Shown: positions 1-12,049 of the stretch, one piece after another | How positions within the stretch are numbered: position 1 is the first letter of the stretch | Layout of the letters: every line of letters begins with the position of its first letter | Origin: Sordariomycetes sp. S80-01Y | Taxonomy: Eukaryota; Ascomycota; Sordariomycetes | NCBI GenBank assembly: GCA_037042185.1 | Contig: JAXQJY010000025.1 | Span: 496,001-560,000, forward strand | DNA length: 64,000 nucleotides | Reading direction: 5' to 3' | Notes under the pieces: generated by a model | The model's database searches: none | What the model saw: the letters and a program-made list of their open reading frames with translations, nothing else | Told to the model about the DNA's origin: nothing | Program-made: the position numbers and the translations under genes

Positions 1-514
1 GCGCCCCCTGCTGGTGCCGCGCCCCAGGATCACACCTTCTGCGGTTCGAGTACCTGATGCAGTGGTATGTAGTACAATATCAGTCAGCTCGCTCTTTGCT
101 CCCCCCTGATCGAAGGACTGCTATACCCTATTGCATGTACATTACCTTGAGCCTGGGGGCAGGGCTTAGGGTTGGGTGCCTAGGCACTTACACACAGTGT
201 ACACTCCGAGATAGCGACTCTGCGGCGTCGCCCGAGCAGGGGCTTAAAACGACGCCAAGTATTCAGTTCAGACATTGATCATCCCTAATCACCGTTGCAC
301 GCTCAGGGTAAAGCAGCGACAGCTCAAGCTCCACACCAGAATCGGATTTGGACGGCACGATCTGTCGCCTGACCACTGAGGTAGGCAAATGACTCCGCGT
401 GAACGTGTCTAGAAATACATAAGATCAATATGCGTACAATAATCAAGATGCTTTCCTCCTGATTCAGTGCGCCTAGTCCCAAAAACACCCTGCTGATTCC
501 TACTCAAGTAATCT
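1..514. other. intergenic, no gene seen
   Basis: No reading frame here resembles a protein. The short open frames lack family signatures and splice structure. It lies downstream of the minus-strand gene that ends at 515. Confidence 0.5.
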
Positions 515-1370
515 TCAACCAGAGTCCCACTCCCACTCGTCGATCATAGGTTCTTCCGCCAACTTTGCGACGCTACAGTCACCCTTGCACTGGTCTTCGT
601 AGTTTTTCAATCTTCTCATCAGACTGCCTGACGAGAAACACTCGGCCAATCTCTCGCCATCTAGCACGTAGAGTGTACCATCGTCGCTCGACTCTGAGAT
701 TCCCGCTCGGCGAGCGATGCCGCAGGCTGACGCTTTGCCTTCCTCCTTTACCTCTTGCTCGCGGAACGAATGACCGAATTGATCGAGAGGTAGTTGAAGC
801 GCAGATGACGGCTTTGAACCATCTGATTCTGAAGGTGTCGACTCTGATTCATCTGCTGGATCCTCGACTGCGGCGCCAGGCGTGGGTAGCCCAGTTTCGT
901 GCGCCGTTGTGGGAAGCTTGATTTCTGCCACATCTGCAGTCTCCTGCGGGAAAATCGTGATACCACTGGCAGCCTCACTCGACTCCTCATCCCTAAAGAA
1001 TCTCAGAAATTTGGTTCCTCTCAGGCCCTTCGCCAAGAACTTACTGTTTTCCCAGGCCTTGGTCCGCCTCCATCCCATTGATCTTGCCAACAACCCCGGC
1101 GACAATGAGCGCTACCGTCGTGACAATGAAGATGCTGCTTGCGATTCTTATCCATCTAACCTTCCTTGCCTTCCTCGCCCCCTCCTCTGTATCATGTTCC
1201 CCCGCCTCCGCTTCTGTAGCCTCCTGGTATCGTGGCGGCGCTCTCTCAGCATGGTATCCCGGCGGCGACGAGGCGTTGGTGTTGACGCTGAAGTTTCGCG
1301 TGCGGAAAATCTCAATAGTTGAGTCTTGCGAGCCGGGGTAGTGATTTGGTGGACTTTGGATGAAGTTCAT
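515..1370 (-). CDS. single-pass membrane protein with two PPxY motifs, unknown function
   Basis: Two exons on the minus strand, 1370-1045 and 992-515, joined across a 52-nt intron (donor GTAAGT, acceptor TTTAG); the join restores frame and gives 267 residues. The start is the ATG at 1370. Residues 1-74 are hydrophilic and carry PPGY (36-39) and PPRY (45-48). A basic stretch (RKARK, 66-70) precedes one hydrophobic segment at about 75-95. The remaining 170 residues are acidic and Ser/Thr/Pro-rich, with no recognised domain. PPxY motifs are ligands of WW domains such as those of Rsp5-type ubiquitin ligases, so a small membrane adaptor is possible, but this is inference. The basic residues on the N-terminal side of the membrane segment favour a cytosolic N-terminus. 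No family is recognised. Confidence 0.7.
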
Positions 1371-2021
1371 TATACGACATGGTATACACGCGCAGTGAAG
1401 TCTGCAACGGTTTTGGGGTGAGCAGGCAGCAGCTTCAGAACTGCGAAGATTGGGGAATCCGGGATATGTGGCAATATTCTCAAGGGAGGATACGAGAGCT
1501 TTGCGGATGGTTGGGGAGAATTCGTGGGGGAGGCATCGTGATGCCGCCTTGCGCTGGTATGCAGTGGCGGCGAGGTAAGACATCCAGACTGGCAGTCCGA
1601 CTGAGCATCATGGTTGACAATCATGGACTTAACGACATAGGATGTAGGGTTGATTTGTTATTTGTTTTCGCTAATTGAACTGCGTTTATCTCAATTTTTC
1701 TCTCTATGCGAAGATTTTCACATGGTGATTAGGTTGCTGTTGTTGATAAGGCCACAACCGCAGCAGTACAACCCAACAACTTGATCGAATAATATGGAGT
1801 AGAACTGTCTCACATCAGGTGGGGTTACCGATAAGAATTGAAAAAGCTATGAAAAGAGAATTATCAACGACCATTTTCCACATGAGGCGCTTGCACTTAT
1901 CACAATTATGAATACGCAGGATGATGGGTATGAAAGCATTGTTCATGTTTCTGTATTCGCTCAATAAACTCATATTTCAAACTAGTGATGCCTGTCCACA
2001 GACCAAGCTTCTATGTACCAA
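1371..2021. other. intergenic, no gene seen
   Basis: This stretch separates two minus-strand genes and is the promoter side of the membrane protein gene starting at 1370. It is fairly AT-rich around 1680-2000. No supported gene or repeat was found. Confidence 0.45.
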
Positions 2022-2419
2022 TCATTTGTTGGGCATGGGGTTCTCCGTGGGGTTGACCTGATCAGCAGAGCTAGTACCATCATCAGTCGGGATACCCTCA
2101 TCGTCGCCGGGCTCGCGGTAAGCCCCAGGCTTGGCCGCACCACGCGTTCTCTCATTCAGGATGTTGCTTCTGTCGATAGCTTCATTATCATCACGCTCTG
2201 TTTTTCACAATTAGAAGCTGCTTGAGCTAGGACGCAAGGGGTGGAGGCCATACCCAGCTGTTCATCAGTATCGGCGGTGTTGGGGTCGATTGGGTCCTCA
2301 ATCTGGTCCGCATCACTCTTCACAGGCAAAGGCTCAGCCTTGTTGCCTGGGCGGGAGACGTAGGAATCTTCGCGAAATTCGCCAGAGGGCGTTTCTTGCT
2401 CGTTGAGACCGGAAGACAT
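2022..2419 (-). CDS. small hydrophilic acidic protein, conserved hypothetical
   Basis: Two exons, 2419-2254 and 2197-2022, with a 56-nt intron (donor GTATGG, acceptor AACAG) give 113 residues. Without splicing the frame runs into unrelated sequence; after splicing the second half reads smoothly (ERDDNEAIDRSNILNERTRG). There is no signal peptide, membrane segment or cysteine. The protein is rich in Asp, Glu, Asn, Pro and Gly and is probably unstructured. From memory of fungal genomes, short proteins with this SYVSR...EDPIDP...NERTRGA layout are common uncharacterised proteins in filamentous ascomycetes; no function is known to me. The start is the only ATG at the head of the frame. Confidence 0.75.
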
Positions 2420-3688
2420 GGTGTGGTAGTGGGGCTGAGAGAAGGTTTGATCTTGTATGTTGATGGTGCAGATGTGCCTCGACTTTTTGTTTGCGGATAT
2501 TAAGAATTCTTTCTAGAGAGAGAGAGAAGAAACACCGGATATCTTATACTCTTGTCTTTCGTTCTAGTCCACCATCGCAGGCGTTGCCGTCATCAACGTC
2601 GACGTCCAAGACGTCATTCATTTCCAGCCCCTTGACAAGAGGTCGATGATTCACTACCTTACTTTTTACAATCTCATCAGCGATCGTCCAAACTAAAACA
2701 TATGACACTTTGGATGAACATCAGTTGATCGCAGCTAAGGGTCTGCAGGGGAAATTCCCGATCCCGTAACTGACAATCGGAAGGGCTGATCTGGATCCTG
2801 GGGTGCGCGGCCGGAGCAGGTCCTCCGCCTCACCTCAGCCTCAGCGGCTTGCAACATCGACCAAGTGCGACTCAGGGGAATGAAGAGATAATTGGGTCTT
2901 CCTCATTGCTTTTGTATGGGGAAAACATGTGAGGCTAGAGACGCATCCAAATAACGAGGAAAGTTGTGACGTTGACACTCGACCGTTGGGGTGCCTACCC
3001 GGCGATCATGATGCGCAAGGGCAGAAACAGCACAGTCTTTGGTTTTACTCCGGTTTGGTGTAGCTTAGGAGTTTTGCTCTCTCATGCATGGTGCTTTCTG
3101 CGCTGAACGTATTTGCTCTGCTCCTGGTTTTGATTTTTCAGCGTTTCTCGGAGCCCGTCCGAAGGGGAGTCTCCCGAGGGTCTTATATCACGTCTTTGGG
3201 GGCAAACCCCACGGATTCTCCTTATCAAACCCTTCCTCTCGCCTTTCAAGTTATATTCCTGAGTTTGTGTCATAGATTAGACTGGCTGATCACAGCTTCG
3301 GTGGTTCCAGGGGCTGGAGCTATGCACGCCTATGTGCCACTCCAGGCTGCAGCACCACGCCCTGAGAGCCACCTCGACCTCCAAATTTCCCTACAGAGGC
3401 TCTAAGGCATTCATAGAGCTTTGAGTGCCCTGTAATTTGATTCCATGTACATATTGAGATAGGATGCCCCTTCGTTCGCTTGCCTCGAGCGAAAGTGGAT
3501 ACTCGTTTGCTTCACCTCTTTGGCTTGTTGCACTTGAGTGTCTTCACCTCTGTTTAGGACTTTCACCTTGACTTCTACTTCGTTTCTCTGAAGCCTCGCA
3601 ATCCTCTACATCTCCTCAAAAGTAGAAACTTTCGTTACGTTCGCAATTCGTCTCTGGTCTTGTCAACTCCAGCTCGTATTCCCCATAG
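2420..3688. other. intergenic with GA-rich tract
   Basis: It contains a short GA repeat at about 2514-2531 just upstream of the small gene. Open frames at 3084-3405 occur on both strands and look like chance ORFs. No gene is supported. Confidence 0.4.
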
Positions 3689-5997
3689 CTACGACAGCCT
3701 GCTACCGCCCTTACAACCCTATTTGCCCCCACATCCTTCTCAGTCTCAGACAACGAGGAAGACGGATCCGTACGTTTGTCTATCCCGATTCATGGTCCTT
3801 TAACACTCAAATACAGAAGCTTGTCAGACGATGGCGAGACATCACAAGTGAACCTTGTGCAATCCTCCTCAGCACAAGCATACCTCGGAAAGCTCAGCGA
3901 CGCCACTATAGACGACTTCGAGAGCTCATGTGAAGAAACCAAAGAGTTCAACGCGGCGATACACCCATTCCGAGCATGGGTCGTCGCTATTTCTAAACCT
4001 CCGGCCGATCGAGACGGACTCATACTACGAGTAGAGGTAAACCGAAACGGGCATCTTTTCCCCAACGTCGGCGATGCTGCCAAGATTGTTTAGCTTAAAG
4101 TTGGAGAGCCCCATGGATCCATAAGAACGCAGGACAAGGTCGAGTTGGGGGGTAAGTGGAGGGATATGATGGAGTTTGATGTGAGCCCTAGGTCGGGCAA
4201 CTTCTGGGACGAGGAGCGGCGACGCGAGTTCGGGCGATCATATGTGTCTTGGGACGTGAAATTGCAGCTTTATGAGCCCAACAGCAAGCCCAAAGATGAT
4301 GAACACGTCAGCTTTGGTTCCAATTGCGGATCTCCGCAACAACAATGTTGTGTGAGCTAGCAGCTTTGCAAAAGGTCGCCGGAATCCTGGTCTACCAATA
4401 TTTCCATCGCATGGAGGGCCCTGCTTCTACGGTTGACTTGAGCAAGCACTTGCCTCACCTGTGGAACACGGAAGTAATGGCCACTCCGGAGATCGAAGTG
4501 GCTGGCAAGACAATTCTGTCTTCCTTCAACCCCCATCAAGGAGCCGCGTTGGATGCGCTGAGGAACATCCCCGACGGAATCTTCTTCATGACTGGGTGTC
4601 CAGGAGCCTGGTCTAAGGAGATGCGTCAAGCAGGGAAGAATATGGAGCATAAGACACAAGACATGGAGGGAGCTATTGGGGGCCTCGGAAATCTCGATAT
4701 CGAACATCACGAGCCTCGTTCTCGTAAAGAGAAATTTGAGATGAACGCAATGGCCGAGACCACCGCTGATCCCCGACTTTTCAAGAGCTTTCAGAGAACA
4801 GTTCGAAAAAGCGTTCCAAGCTGGAGAGAAGTTACCGGACGTCGGCGGAGTCAGCGAAAACGGTACCGTCAAGGAAACTACCACTACGGGCATGGACGAT
4901 CCTGCCCTCCCTGCTATCGATACGAACAAGGTCTTGACACTCGACCAAGCCGCTTGGCAGTTGTTTACGCGCCAGCCTGAGCCGTTCTCAAAGCTCAGGA
5001 AAAAAATGCACGAACTCAAACAGCTCTACATCAACCCACAAAGGTCGCACAAGCCATGTTCCGATAGCGACTTCCAGGAGTCCTTGCTGCCGCTGTACAA
5101 AGAAGTCTTGGCCATGGCCCACTTCATCGCGACCACCCCCGTCGCAGCCGCGCACGCTTACTTCTCGCACAACTGGCAGCCTGACCTCGTCTTCTTCGAC
5201 GAGGTGGCGCATACCCGAGAGGCCTCCACCCTCATCCCGTTAGCCTTCCAGCAAAAGGCTCTGGCATACATTTATCTGGGAGATCCCAAGCAGAGCAGCC
5301 CTTCGCTGTGGAGGAAAAGATCCTCAGAGTATCGGCGCTTCCGAGAGCCTACGGCGGACTGGAGCAGCTGCCGTCAAAGATCTTTTACGAGGGCCAAATG
5401 GTGCCAGACCCCGTGCTTGGCGCGAACGGGCTTCTTGAATCGACATCGCACATTGAGGAGTGGCTCAACACCAAGAGAGGTAAGAACAGTAAGGTTCAGA
5501 GACTTTTGGGATCGCTTGAAAAAGGGTTCGCCGTGAAGGGGAAGGGATCGAAGAGCCCTCACAACCCCGTTCATCAAAGCTGGATCTCAGAGGCTGTGAA
5601 GCAACTGGTGAATTCTCCCTGGTTCAAGACCGTCGACGGCACAAACCCTTGCACCGTCTTCATCATTACACCGATGAAGGAATCTGCGCGGCGCTACGCA
5701 AGATCTATGAAGAAGGACCTGGCGGGGTTCTCCAAACGTCTAGACGTGCGAACTATCGAGACGTCGGCTGGTACCGCAGCGGACGTGGTGCTGTTCGACA
5801 CGGTCAAGTCGAGCTCTCACGTTGACGACCCGGATCGCCTTTGCGTGGCCCTAACTCGCGCCATTCAAGCTGAGATCATATTGTTAAAAAGGGAGGATAG
5901 TTTGAAGGCTTCAGGGAGAAATGGCCCGTTCAAGCCTTAGTGGCTGTCCAAAGTATTTGCTGAGTGTGAGCAAGCTGGCCAGGTGCTGGAGGGTTAG
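3689..5997 (+). pseudogene. broken SF1 helicase (UPF1/DNA2-NAM7-like)
   Basis: Successive segments in different frames read as one superfamily 1 helicase. The N-terminal part (3689-4358) has no in-frame ATG and a TAG at 4091. The frame changes before 4358, again near 4750-4820, and again near 5300. Recognisable motifs are a damaged Walker A (TGCPGAWSKE near 4590-4620, where GxPGxGKT/S is expected), a DExx box (VFFDEVA, about 5190), GDPKQ (about 5281), FIITPM (about 5660) and a motif V/VI region ending DRLCVALTRA (about 5840-5865). A TAG at 5938 precedes a continuation, WLSKVFAECE, to a second TAG at 5995. The related fragment at 25906-26296 has Glu at the position of the first stop. Helicases of this family unwind nucleic acid; this copy looks non-functional. 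Some frame changes could be unrecognised introns, but the Walker A loss and internal stops argue against activity. Confidence 0.75.
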
Positions 5998-7513
5998 CAT
6001 GTAGTTGTTTGATGCTCGGGGTACCTAGAGGGGCCCCAAGGTGTACAACATTTTATCATGGAGGTAGATGGATGTTTGATTATGAGCAGGACAGGTCAGG
6101 TACAATTAAGGTGAATATCGAGACCAGAGCTGGCTGCATTCCCAAAAGCCCCCCTCGAGAGACACTGGCAGAAAGAAGCCTGTCATTTACATGAACACCA
6201 AGGCTTCGGGTTAGTGAGAATAGGGTAAGACTTTTCTGGCCATGCATGCCCCAGTAAGCTCGATCGCTCGGTGGCGCCAGATAGTCAATGTCGGGGGTAC
6301 ATCCGCCGGGGTGCACACCCATCCAAGGATGCCGGATGGGCTCCCCGGATTCAGGGTTCAGTGCTAGTGAAACCAAGAATTGTGTGCTTGAGAGGATTGA
6401 TGGCGTCGGGTTGGGAAGCGTCTAGACGGCGACATGAATATGGCGATATTGAGAAGACCTTTCTCAGGATTTCTAAGCTCTACGTACCACCATAATTGGC
6501 CAGAGTTTACAGGCGCACTGTTGCGAACAGTGCGCTGAGAACTGCCCTTTGCGGACTCAGGTAGCTTAATAAGGGCACCATACCCGATACGGAAATAGGC
6601 CCAGTGTTAGTTTCTACGCTTCAGACTCGCCTTGGTTCTCTCCTTCTTTCGAAGAAAAGTCGCGAAGAAGAAGTCAAAGTGCGAAGGAAAAGGGAATCAA
6701 TGTCCAAATGACCATGAGCTGATGTCCTCACCGCTTCTCAACGGCAGCACGCAATGTCCGTTTGCAGCGTCGACTTGTGGCGGTGGGCGGGCGGAAGCGA
6801 TGACTAAGTCGAAAACGTGATTTGACGGTTGATGATGTGATCGGTCGTCGGCCTGTCAATTGCTGCCACGGCTTCCAGAAGATTGCGCCATTGAGGTCCG
6901 AGTCATACTGGCTCTGCTGCGCTTCCAAATATTCACGGAAAGGACAACAGTTGCGGCACGAGGAAAGATTTGGCCTCATTGCCAGAGAAATTGATGATGA
7001 AGTTGGTCAGACAAGCCAGGTATCCGTACGAGTCTTTGACGACGACGGAATGACAGGGATCACCGGGAGACCGAGTCCCGCCGCCGATGATCCGGTGCGG
7101 TCGCGGGGTCTCGGAGGGTGGGGCTCGCGAGCTCAGCGACCGAAGATGACCACCAAATTCTCCTCCGAGTGCCGCGCCGCGGGGCCGGCAACCAACGTCA
7201 ACTGGAAGAGGCGAGCACGATGTCGCAACTCTGCTTTCCTGAGCGCACATTGCCTGCTTCCCCTGATTTGCGACCTGCGCTACACCGAAAGAAGCTTTTC
7301 CTGGCCTGCAGACTCTCTGGGGAACCGCCTTGCTGACTACTCCTTATGGCTGGCCGACTCAGCAATCGCACGCCATCCCACCAGATACTTGCGTCTCGCC
7401 ATCTGGAACGCCCTCGATACTAAAGCCATCGTCTCCTCTCCGTCCTGTCCGAAGGACGCCTTCTCCTACATCATCTCCCTGTCCTCCTTCATTTCCGACC
7501 ACCCCAGTCGAAC
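5998..7513. other. intergenic, repeat plus sconB upstream region
   Basis: It holds the dispersed repeat copy at 6165-6436. The rest has overlapping open frames on both strands (6630-7500) without protein-like features. The last several hundred bases are the promoter and leader of the sconB gene. Confidence 0.45.
6165..6436 (-). repeat. dispersed repeat, copy A (inverted relative to copy B)
   Basis: The reverse complement of this stretch aligns with 17614-17872. Shared blocks include CGTCTAGAC, GACGCCATCAATCC, GGGGAGCCCATCCGGCA, GACATTGACT and a final block around GTTCATGTAAATGA against GCTCATGTGAACGA. Many differences are C/T or G/A transitions, the pattern left by repeat-induced point mutation. 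No coding capacity is preserved, and the element class cannot be named from this. Confidence 0.75.
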
Positions 7514-9565
7514 ATGGAAGGCCGCGAGATCCAGGACCGGCTGCCGCCGACACCAAACACCATGGTTTCCGCGTCGCCAGCCCAGCCTTCTCAAGATAAC
7601 TGCGAAACCGATCCAGCCCGCGTGCGAAAGATGCCCTCGACCGACCTCGTGAGGAAGCACGTCAGCCCCTTCCTCAAGGAGCACATCCCCGACACCTACG
7701 CCCCCGTGGGCAGCAAGACCTCCACCGACCCCCCGACCGATAACGCAAACCCGAATTCAAAGAGATGCTACCGCCATCAGCATGGCAACATCTGTCGGAA
7801 GCAAGCCGACGAGAAGAAGATGAGCGTCATTCAGCGGGAACTCAACAGCCTGTCGGCGGCTGATCAGGCGGCCGTCACGCACGTCTGGTCCCTTTTCAGT
7901 GCAAGCCCTGGCAAGCACAGAGAACTCATGCTGCAAGGCATCATCACCCAGTGCTGCTTCCCTCAGCTGTCCCTGGTATCTCGCGAGGTTCAAGAACAGC
8001 TCAAGATCGACTTCATCACCGCCCTCCCCAACGAACTCTCCTACAAGATCCTGTGTTACCTCGACACCTTCTCGCTCTGCAAAGCCGCCCAGGTTAGCCG
8101 CCGCTGGCGCAACCTCGCCGATGACGACTTTGTATGGCATCGCATGTGTCTGCAGCATGTCAGTCGGCGCTGCCATCGCTGTGGATGGGGCTTGCCTCGG
8201 TTGGAAAAGAAGAAGCTCGCAGCGTGGAGTCGCCACCACAACACCCACCACCGTCAGAAACCTGCCGTTGTCGAAGAGGTTGAAGATACAACCAAGGCAC
8301 CAGTCTCCCCCCCTTCACCGGGCTCGAACAAGCGCCCTGCCGAAACCGAAGATGGCCCCGCGAAACGGCCACGTCTGGATGTTCAGATGAAGACCAAGTC
8401 TCAAATTGAGGTTGAGCGCAAGTTCAGGCCATGGAAGGACGTCTACCGTGACCGATTCAAAGTAAGTTGTTTATGATTACCTACAACTGGCTCTAGCTAA
8501 CATCCTTAGGTTGGATACAACTGGAAGACCGGACGATGCAGCATCAAGAGCTTCGTAGGACACACAAACGGAATCACTTGTCTCCAGTTCTCGGATAACA
8601 TCCTGGCGACGGGCTCATACGACGCGACGATCAAGATTTGGAACATCGAAACAGGCGAGGTCATTCAGACGTTGGTCGGGCATCAGGGAGCCGTGAGGAC
8701 GCTGCAGTTCGACGATAGCAAGCTCATCAGCGGAAGTCTGGACAAGACCATCAAGATCTGGAATTGGCAGACTGGCGAGGTCCTCACCTCTCTGCAGTGC
8801 CACACCGAAGGCGTGCTCTCTGTTCACTTTGAGGGCAACCTGCTCGCTTCCGGATCGGTGGACAAGACTGTCAAGATCTTTGACTTTGACACAAAGTCCA
8901 CCTTCTGTCTCAGGGGTCACACAGACTGGGTCAACCACGTCCGCATCGACCCTGAATCGCGCGTCGTATTCTCCGCCTCGGACGATTTGACCGTCAAGAT
9001 GTGGGACATGGACACAAAGAAGTGCATCAAGACGTACTCAGGCCATGTCGGGCAGGTGCAGCAGGTGCTTCTGATGCCCTCTGACTTCGAGCCGGACGAG
9101 GTGCCCAGTCAGGACACCGACACTGCGTCTGTCCACAGCCGTCGCAGCGCTACACCTGTTTCTGAGCACGGGGGCGAGGATCGCAGCGCGTACGGCAATG
9201 AATTTGTTTCAGACGAGTCACGCCCTCTGCCACCACGCTACATGATGACTGGTGGACTTGACAACACTGTCAGGCTCTGGGACACGGCTTCTGGGAAGTG
9301 CCTGAGATCTATGTTTGGTCACGTCGAAGGCATCTGGGGTCTTGTGGGTGACACCTTGCGAGTGGTGACGGGCGCCAACGATTCAATGACCAAGATCTGG
9401 GAACCTCGCTCAGGCGTCTGCGAGAGATCCTTCGCCCACGCTGCAGGCCCAGTGACCTGCGTTGGTCTCAGCGACAGCCGCATGGCGAGCGGCTCAGAGG
9501 ATGGAGAGGTAAGGCTGTACAGCTTCCAAGGTGAGGCAATGGAAGAGAGGGGTACACCTTCATGA
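7514..9565 (+). CDS. sconB: F-box/WD40 sulfur metabolite repression protein SconB (Scon-2/Met30)
   Basis: Two exons, 7514-8461 and 8510-9565, with a 48-nt intron (GTAAGT donor, GCTAAC branch, TTAG acceptor) give 667 residues. The N-terminal third is basic and variable. An F-box begins at about residue 172 ([17 protein letters not shown]) and is followed by a Lys/Pro-rich linker. WD40 repeats run from about 325 to the end, with recurrent blades such as [22 protein letters not shown] and [12 protein letters not shown] Ser-rich insertion (about residues 510-560) interrupts the propeller. The length and order match the SCON-2/SconB/Met30 family. These are the substrate receptors of an SCF ubiquitin ligase that, when sulfur is plentiful, inactivates the bZIP activator of sulfur uptake and assimilation (CYS3/MetR/Met4). 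The start is the ATG at 7514, which opens the frame. Confidence 0.95.
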
Positions 9566-11539
9566 CTGTCATGACACTTTGCTTTTTGCGGACGGCGCTC
9601 GGTCTATTTTGGAATTTGTGATACCAAGGTGTTTTTGGCTTTGCACTTTGGCGGGACTGTCCTTTTTTGAGATTTCAGCCACCATCTCATTCTGGAAAGG
9701 AGGCGTTTGGGTACAGGCTGTTTTAGCGAAGACATAGAGTGGCGTTTGTGATAAGCCCAAAATACAATTGAATATTTCAACAACTGATCTACACTCCGAA
9801 CCCCTCGTCGCCCCTCATGGGACCTGACCCAGGCTCAACCACATCATGCACTCCCACAGCTTCAAAGAATCACACCCCAGAGACCCTAACCGCCCAAGAT
9901 ACCCACAGCACCAACCGTGCAGCGCGACCTTAGCCAGCCTGTCATATGCAGGCCGCGCATGATACCCGCATTGCATGTCCTCACAAAAAAAAAACATGTA
10001 CCGACTATCTTCGGCCTGCCCCACCTCCGACCCCTCTGATCCTTCAGGGATATATCCCCAAAGGCCGGCGACCGCAACTTTCCTTTACGTGCCGACTTCT
10101 TTCGGCTCCCTGGCCATCGCGGGCGCCCCCCGAGCTCGATGAAGCGCAGATGCGATGCAGGAAAAGAGCACTAAGCTTGATGCGCGTCTGATGCAGGGCC
10201 CGTTGCGTTGCCCGCGGACCGGTGTGCTCTAACGGCGGGAGGTTTTGCGGGCGGTGGGTGCTTGCTAGGCACGGAGGGGGAGTGGATGGATGGGTGGGAG
10301 GATGGGTTGTGTACCGCGTTCTTTCGGGATCTCTCTGTTTGCATCGCTGGCACAGCCTGGCCTCTCCCACGCACGGAGGCTGCTTGCATGAGCTGGAGAC
10401 GGGATCTCGATGCCCGTTGGAAGAGCAGCCGTTGAATGCGCGGCGAGCAATCCGGCCTCGAGGTCTCACATCTGCTTGTTGACGCCGTCTGTCGTAAACC
10501 GTTGAAACTCTAGTGTCGGTGGCGAAAGTATATCGACGATAAGCCGTGTCAGCCACGTGTGGCGGATCGACCGCTGGCGTATATATGACAGAGGCCATCG
10601 GGATATCAGCGGGAGGCGTTAGGCGCAACCGCGCCGCCGTCAAGGGTTCTCGGGTACTAGGCGACGCTCCCGGCAGACGAGGGAACTTCAACACGGACTC
10701 TGGCTCGCGGCTGAAAGGGGAATGCTTGCGATGACCTGCAACGTAGACTCCGTGAGCTGAGACGCTGGTTGGCGAGCTAGGAGGACACTCGAGCATGACG
10801 ATCCCAGCCTGAGGGTTATGCGGCATGGAAACATGCAGTGTGATCAGGCGCGTCGTTCTGACGTCTACAAGGCTAGTTTTTTGCTCTTGTTTCCTCTCCC
10901 CTCCCCGAATCTCTTCGCGGTGCAGCTCCAGCCTTGCGGCGCGCGAGCGCAAAGAGCATCACGCCCTCGGCGACGCCAGCTGAATCACGCATCACCCACT
11001 TGCGTCGCAGAGCTTCTCTTTTGGTCGAATCCGATGCACAGATTGGTATTTCCTTCAGCTGTCACAGAACGGGCGAGGGTGCAGTTAGGGGCCACCCCCG
11101 GCACCCCCCGAGCTCGATCCGGAGAAGTGGAGACGCGATCCCGAAGGTTGTCGGGAACCGGTCAAGAGAGGGTGGGTGGATAAGTGAGGGCGGCATTTCT
11201 TACTAGGTTGGATGCGGTATTGTGGTGTGATTATTTTGAGCTGCTGGGAGCTCTCTGAATAAAGATATCTTTAAGCGTGGACGACTCCAAGCTAGTCTTT
11301 ACTTCTCATCTCACAACCATCTATGCGACTTCGAGCTGTCACTCGGCGACCACTATCACCACAGAGCCTGAGAATCCTCGAAAATACAACGATACTTCAA
11401 TAAGTCCCGTTAGAGAAGCTAGGGTCGATTGGCCCACAAAAGATATTAAAGCTGTCAAGCTCGACACGCACTCCGCTTCCCTCTTTTCATCCTACTACCA
11501 TCGACTGAGCTCGTAGGAGCTCATCTCAATCTCTGAGCG
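9566..11539. other. intergenic, GC-rich, no supported gene
   Basis: Long open frames occur here (for example 302 codons on the minus strand, 10044-10952), but they are Arg/Pro/Ser-rich, overlap frames on the other strand and show no domain. A G-rich low-complexity tract (GGAT/GGGT) lies at about 10255-10305. The final part is the leader of the small gene starting at 11540. Confidence 0.4.
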
Positions 11540-11855
11540 ATGTCTTCACCATCCAGGTATTTACAGTCCCTTATCCTTCGCCGCTGTAGCTTCTAACGCA
11601 TTCTCGCTCAGCACCGCTTCATCTTTCCCCTCGCCAGTCTCATACCCCATGGGCCGGTACCTCACCCACCAGGACGACCCCGTCAACGCCATCACACAAG
11701 GCAGTCCAAGATACACTCGAGAAAGTGTGACCTCTCCCGGGGGGACCTCGGCAAGGGGTTACTTTCCCGTCATTGTCGGCGGGACGAGTGCGGATGACAA
11801 AGGCTCTGAGCAGAGCAGGACGTTGGTTGGAGTGGGAGCCAACGTGAATAGCTGA
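11540..11855 (+). CDS. small two-exon protein, unknown function
   Basis: A 17-nt first coding exon (11540-11556) and a second exon (11612-11855) flank a 55-nt intron with donor GTATTT, branch TTCTAAC and acceptor CTCAG. The spliced product has 86 residues: a Ser-rich start (MSSPSSTASS), a central GRYLTHQDDPVNAITQG block and a Gly-rich end containing GYFPVIVGG. There is no signal peptide, cysteine or membrane segment. The good branch and acceptor and the exact restoration of frame favour a real gene. It converges on the P450 gene, whose stop lies 195 bases away. No family is recognised. Confidence 0.65.
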
Positions 11856-11980
11856 TGGCGCCCTTTTGGGTTGGGGGCGGATGCTTCGCCGGCGACTATC
11901 ATTTTAGAGCCCATTTTGGATGGACAAGCGTGATGAGTGACTATTTTACCATAGCGTGGAGCATAGCGATGGACGACTTG

Positions 11981-12000
11981 GATATGATATGATATGATAC
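11981..12000. repeat. GATAT microsatellite
   Basis: Four tandem copies of a GATAT pentamer (the last ends GATAC) lie in the short gap between two convergent genes. Confidence 0.85.
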
Positions 12001-12049
12001 CATACGAATGATGAACAAAGATTTGCACTCCTTAACAAGAAGTGTCTGT

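Noticed and set aside
30-70. tRNA-like GGTTCGAGT at the window start
   Set aside because: The T-loop closing base and stem pairing do not fit, and no acceptor or anticodon arm is found.
10044-10952. 302-codon open frame on the minus strand
   Set aside because: Composition is Arg/Pro/Ser/Thr-rich without domains, overlapping frames exist on the plus strand, and there is no splice structure; likely a result of high GC.
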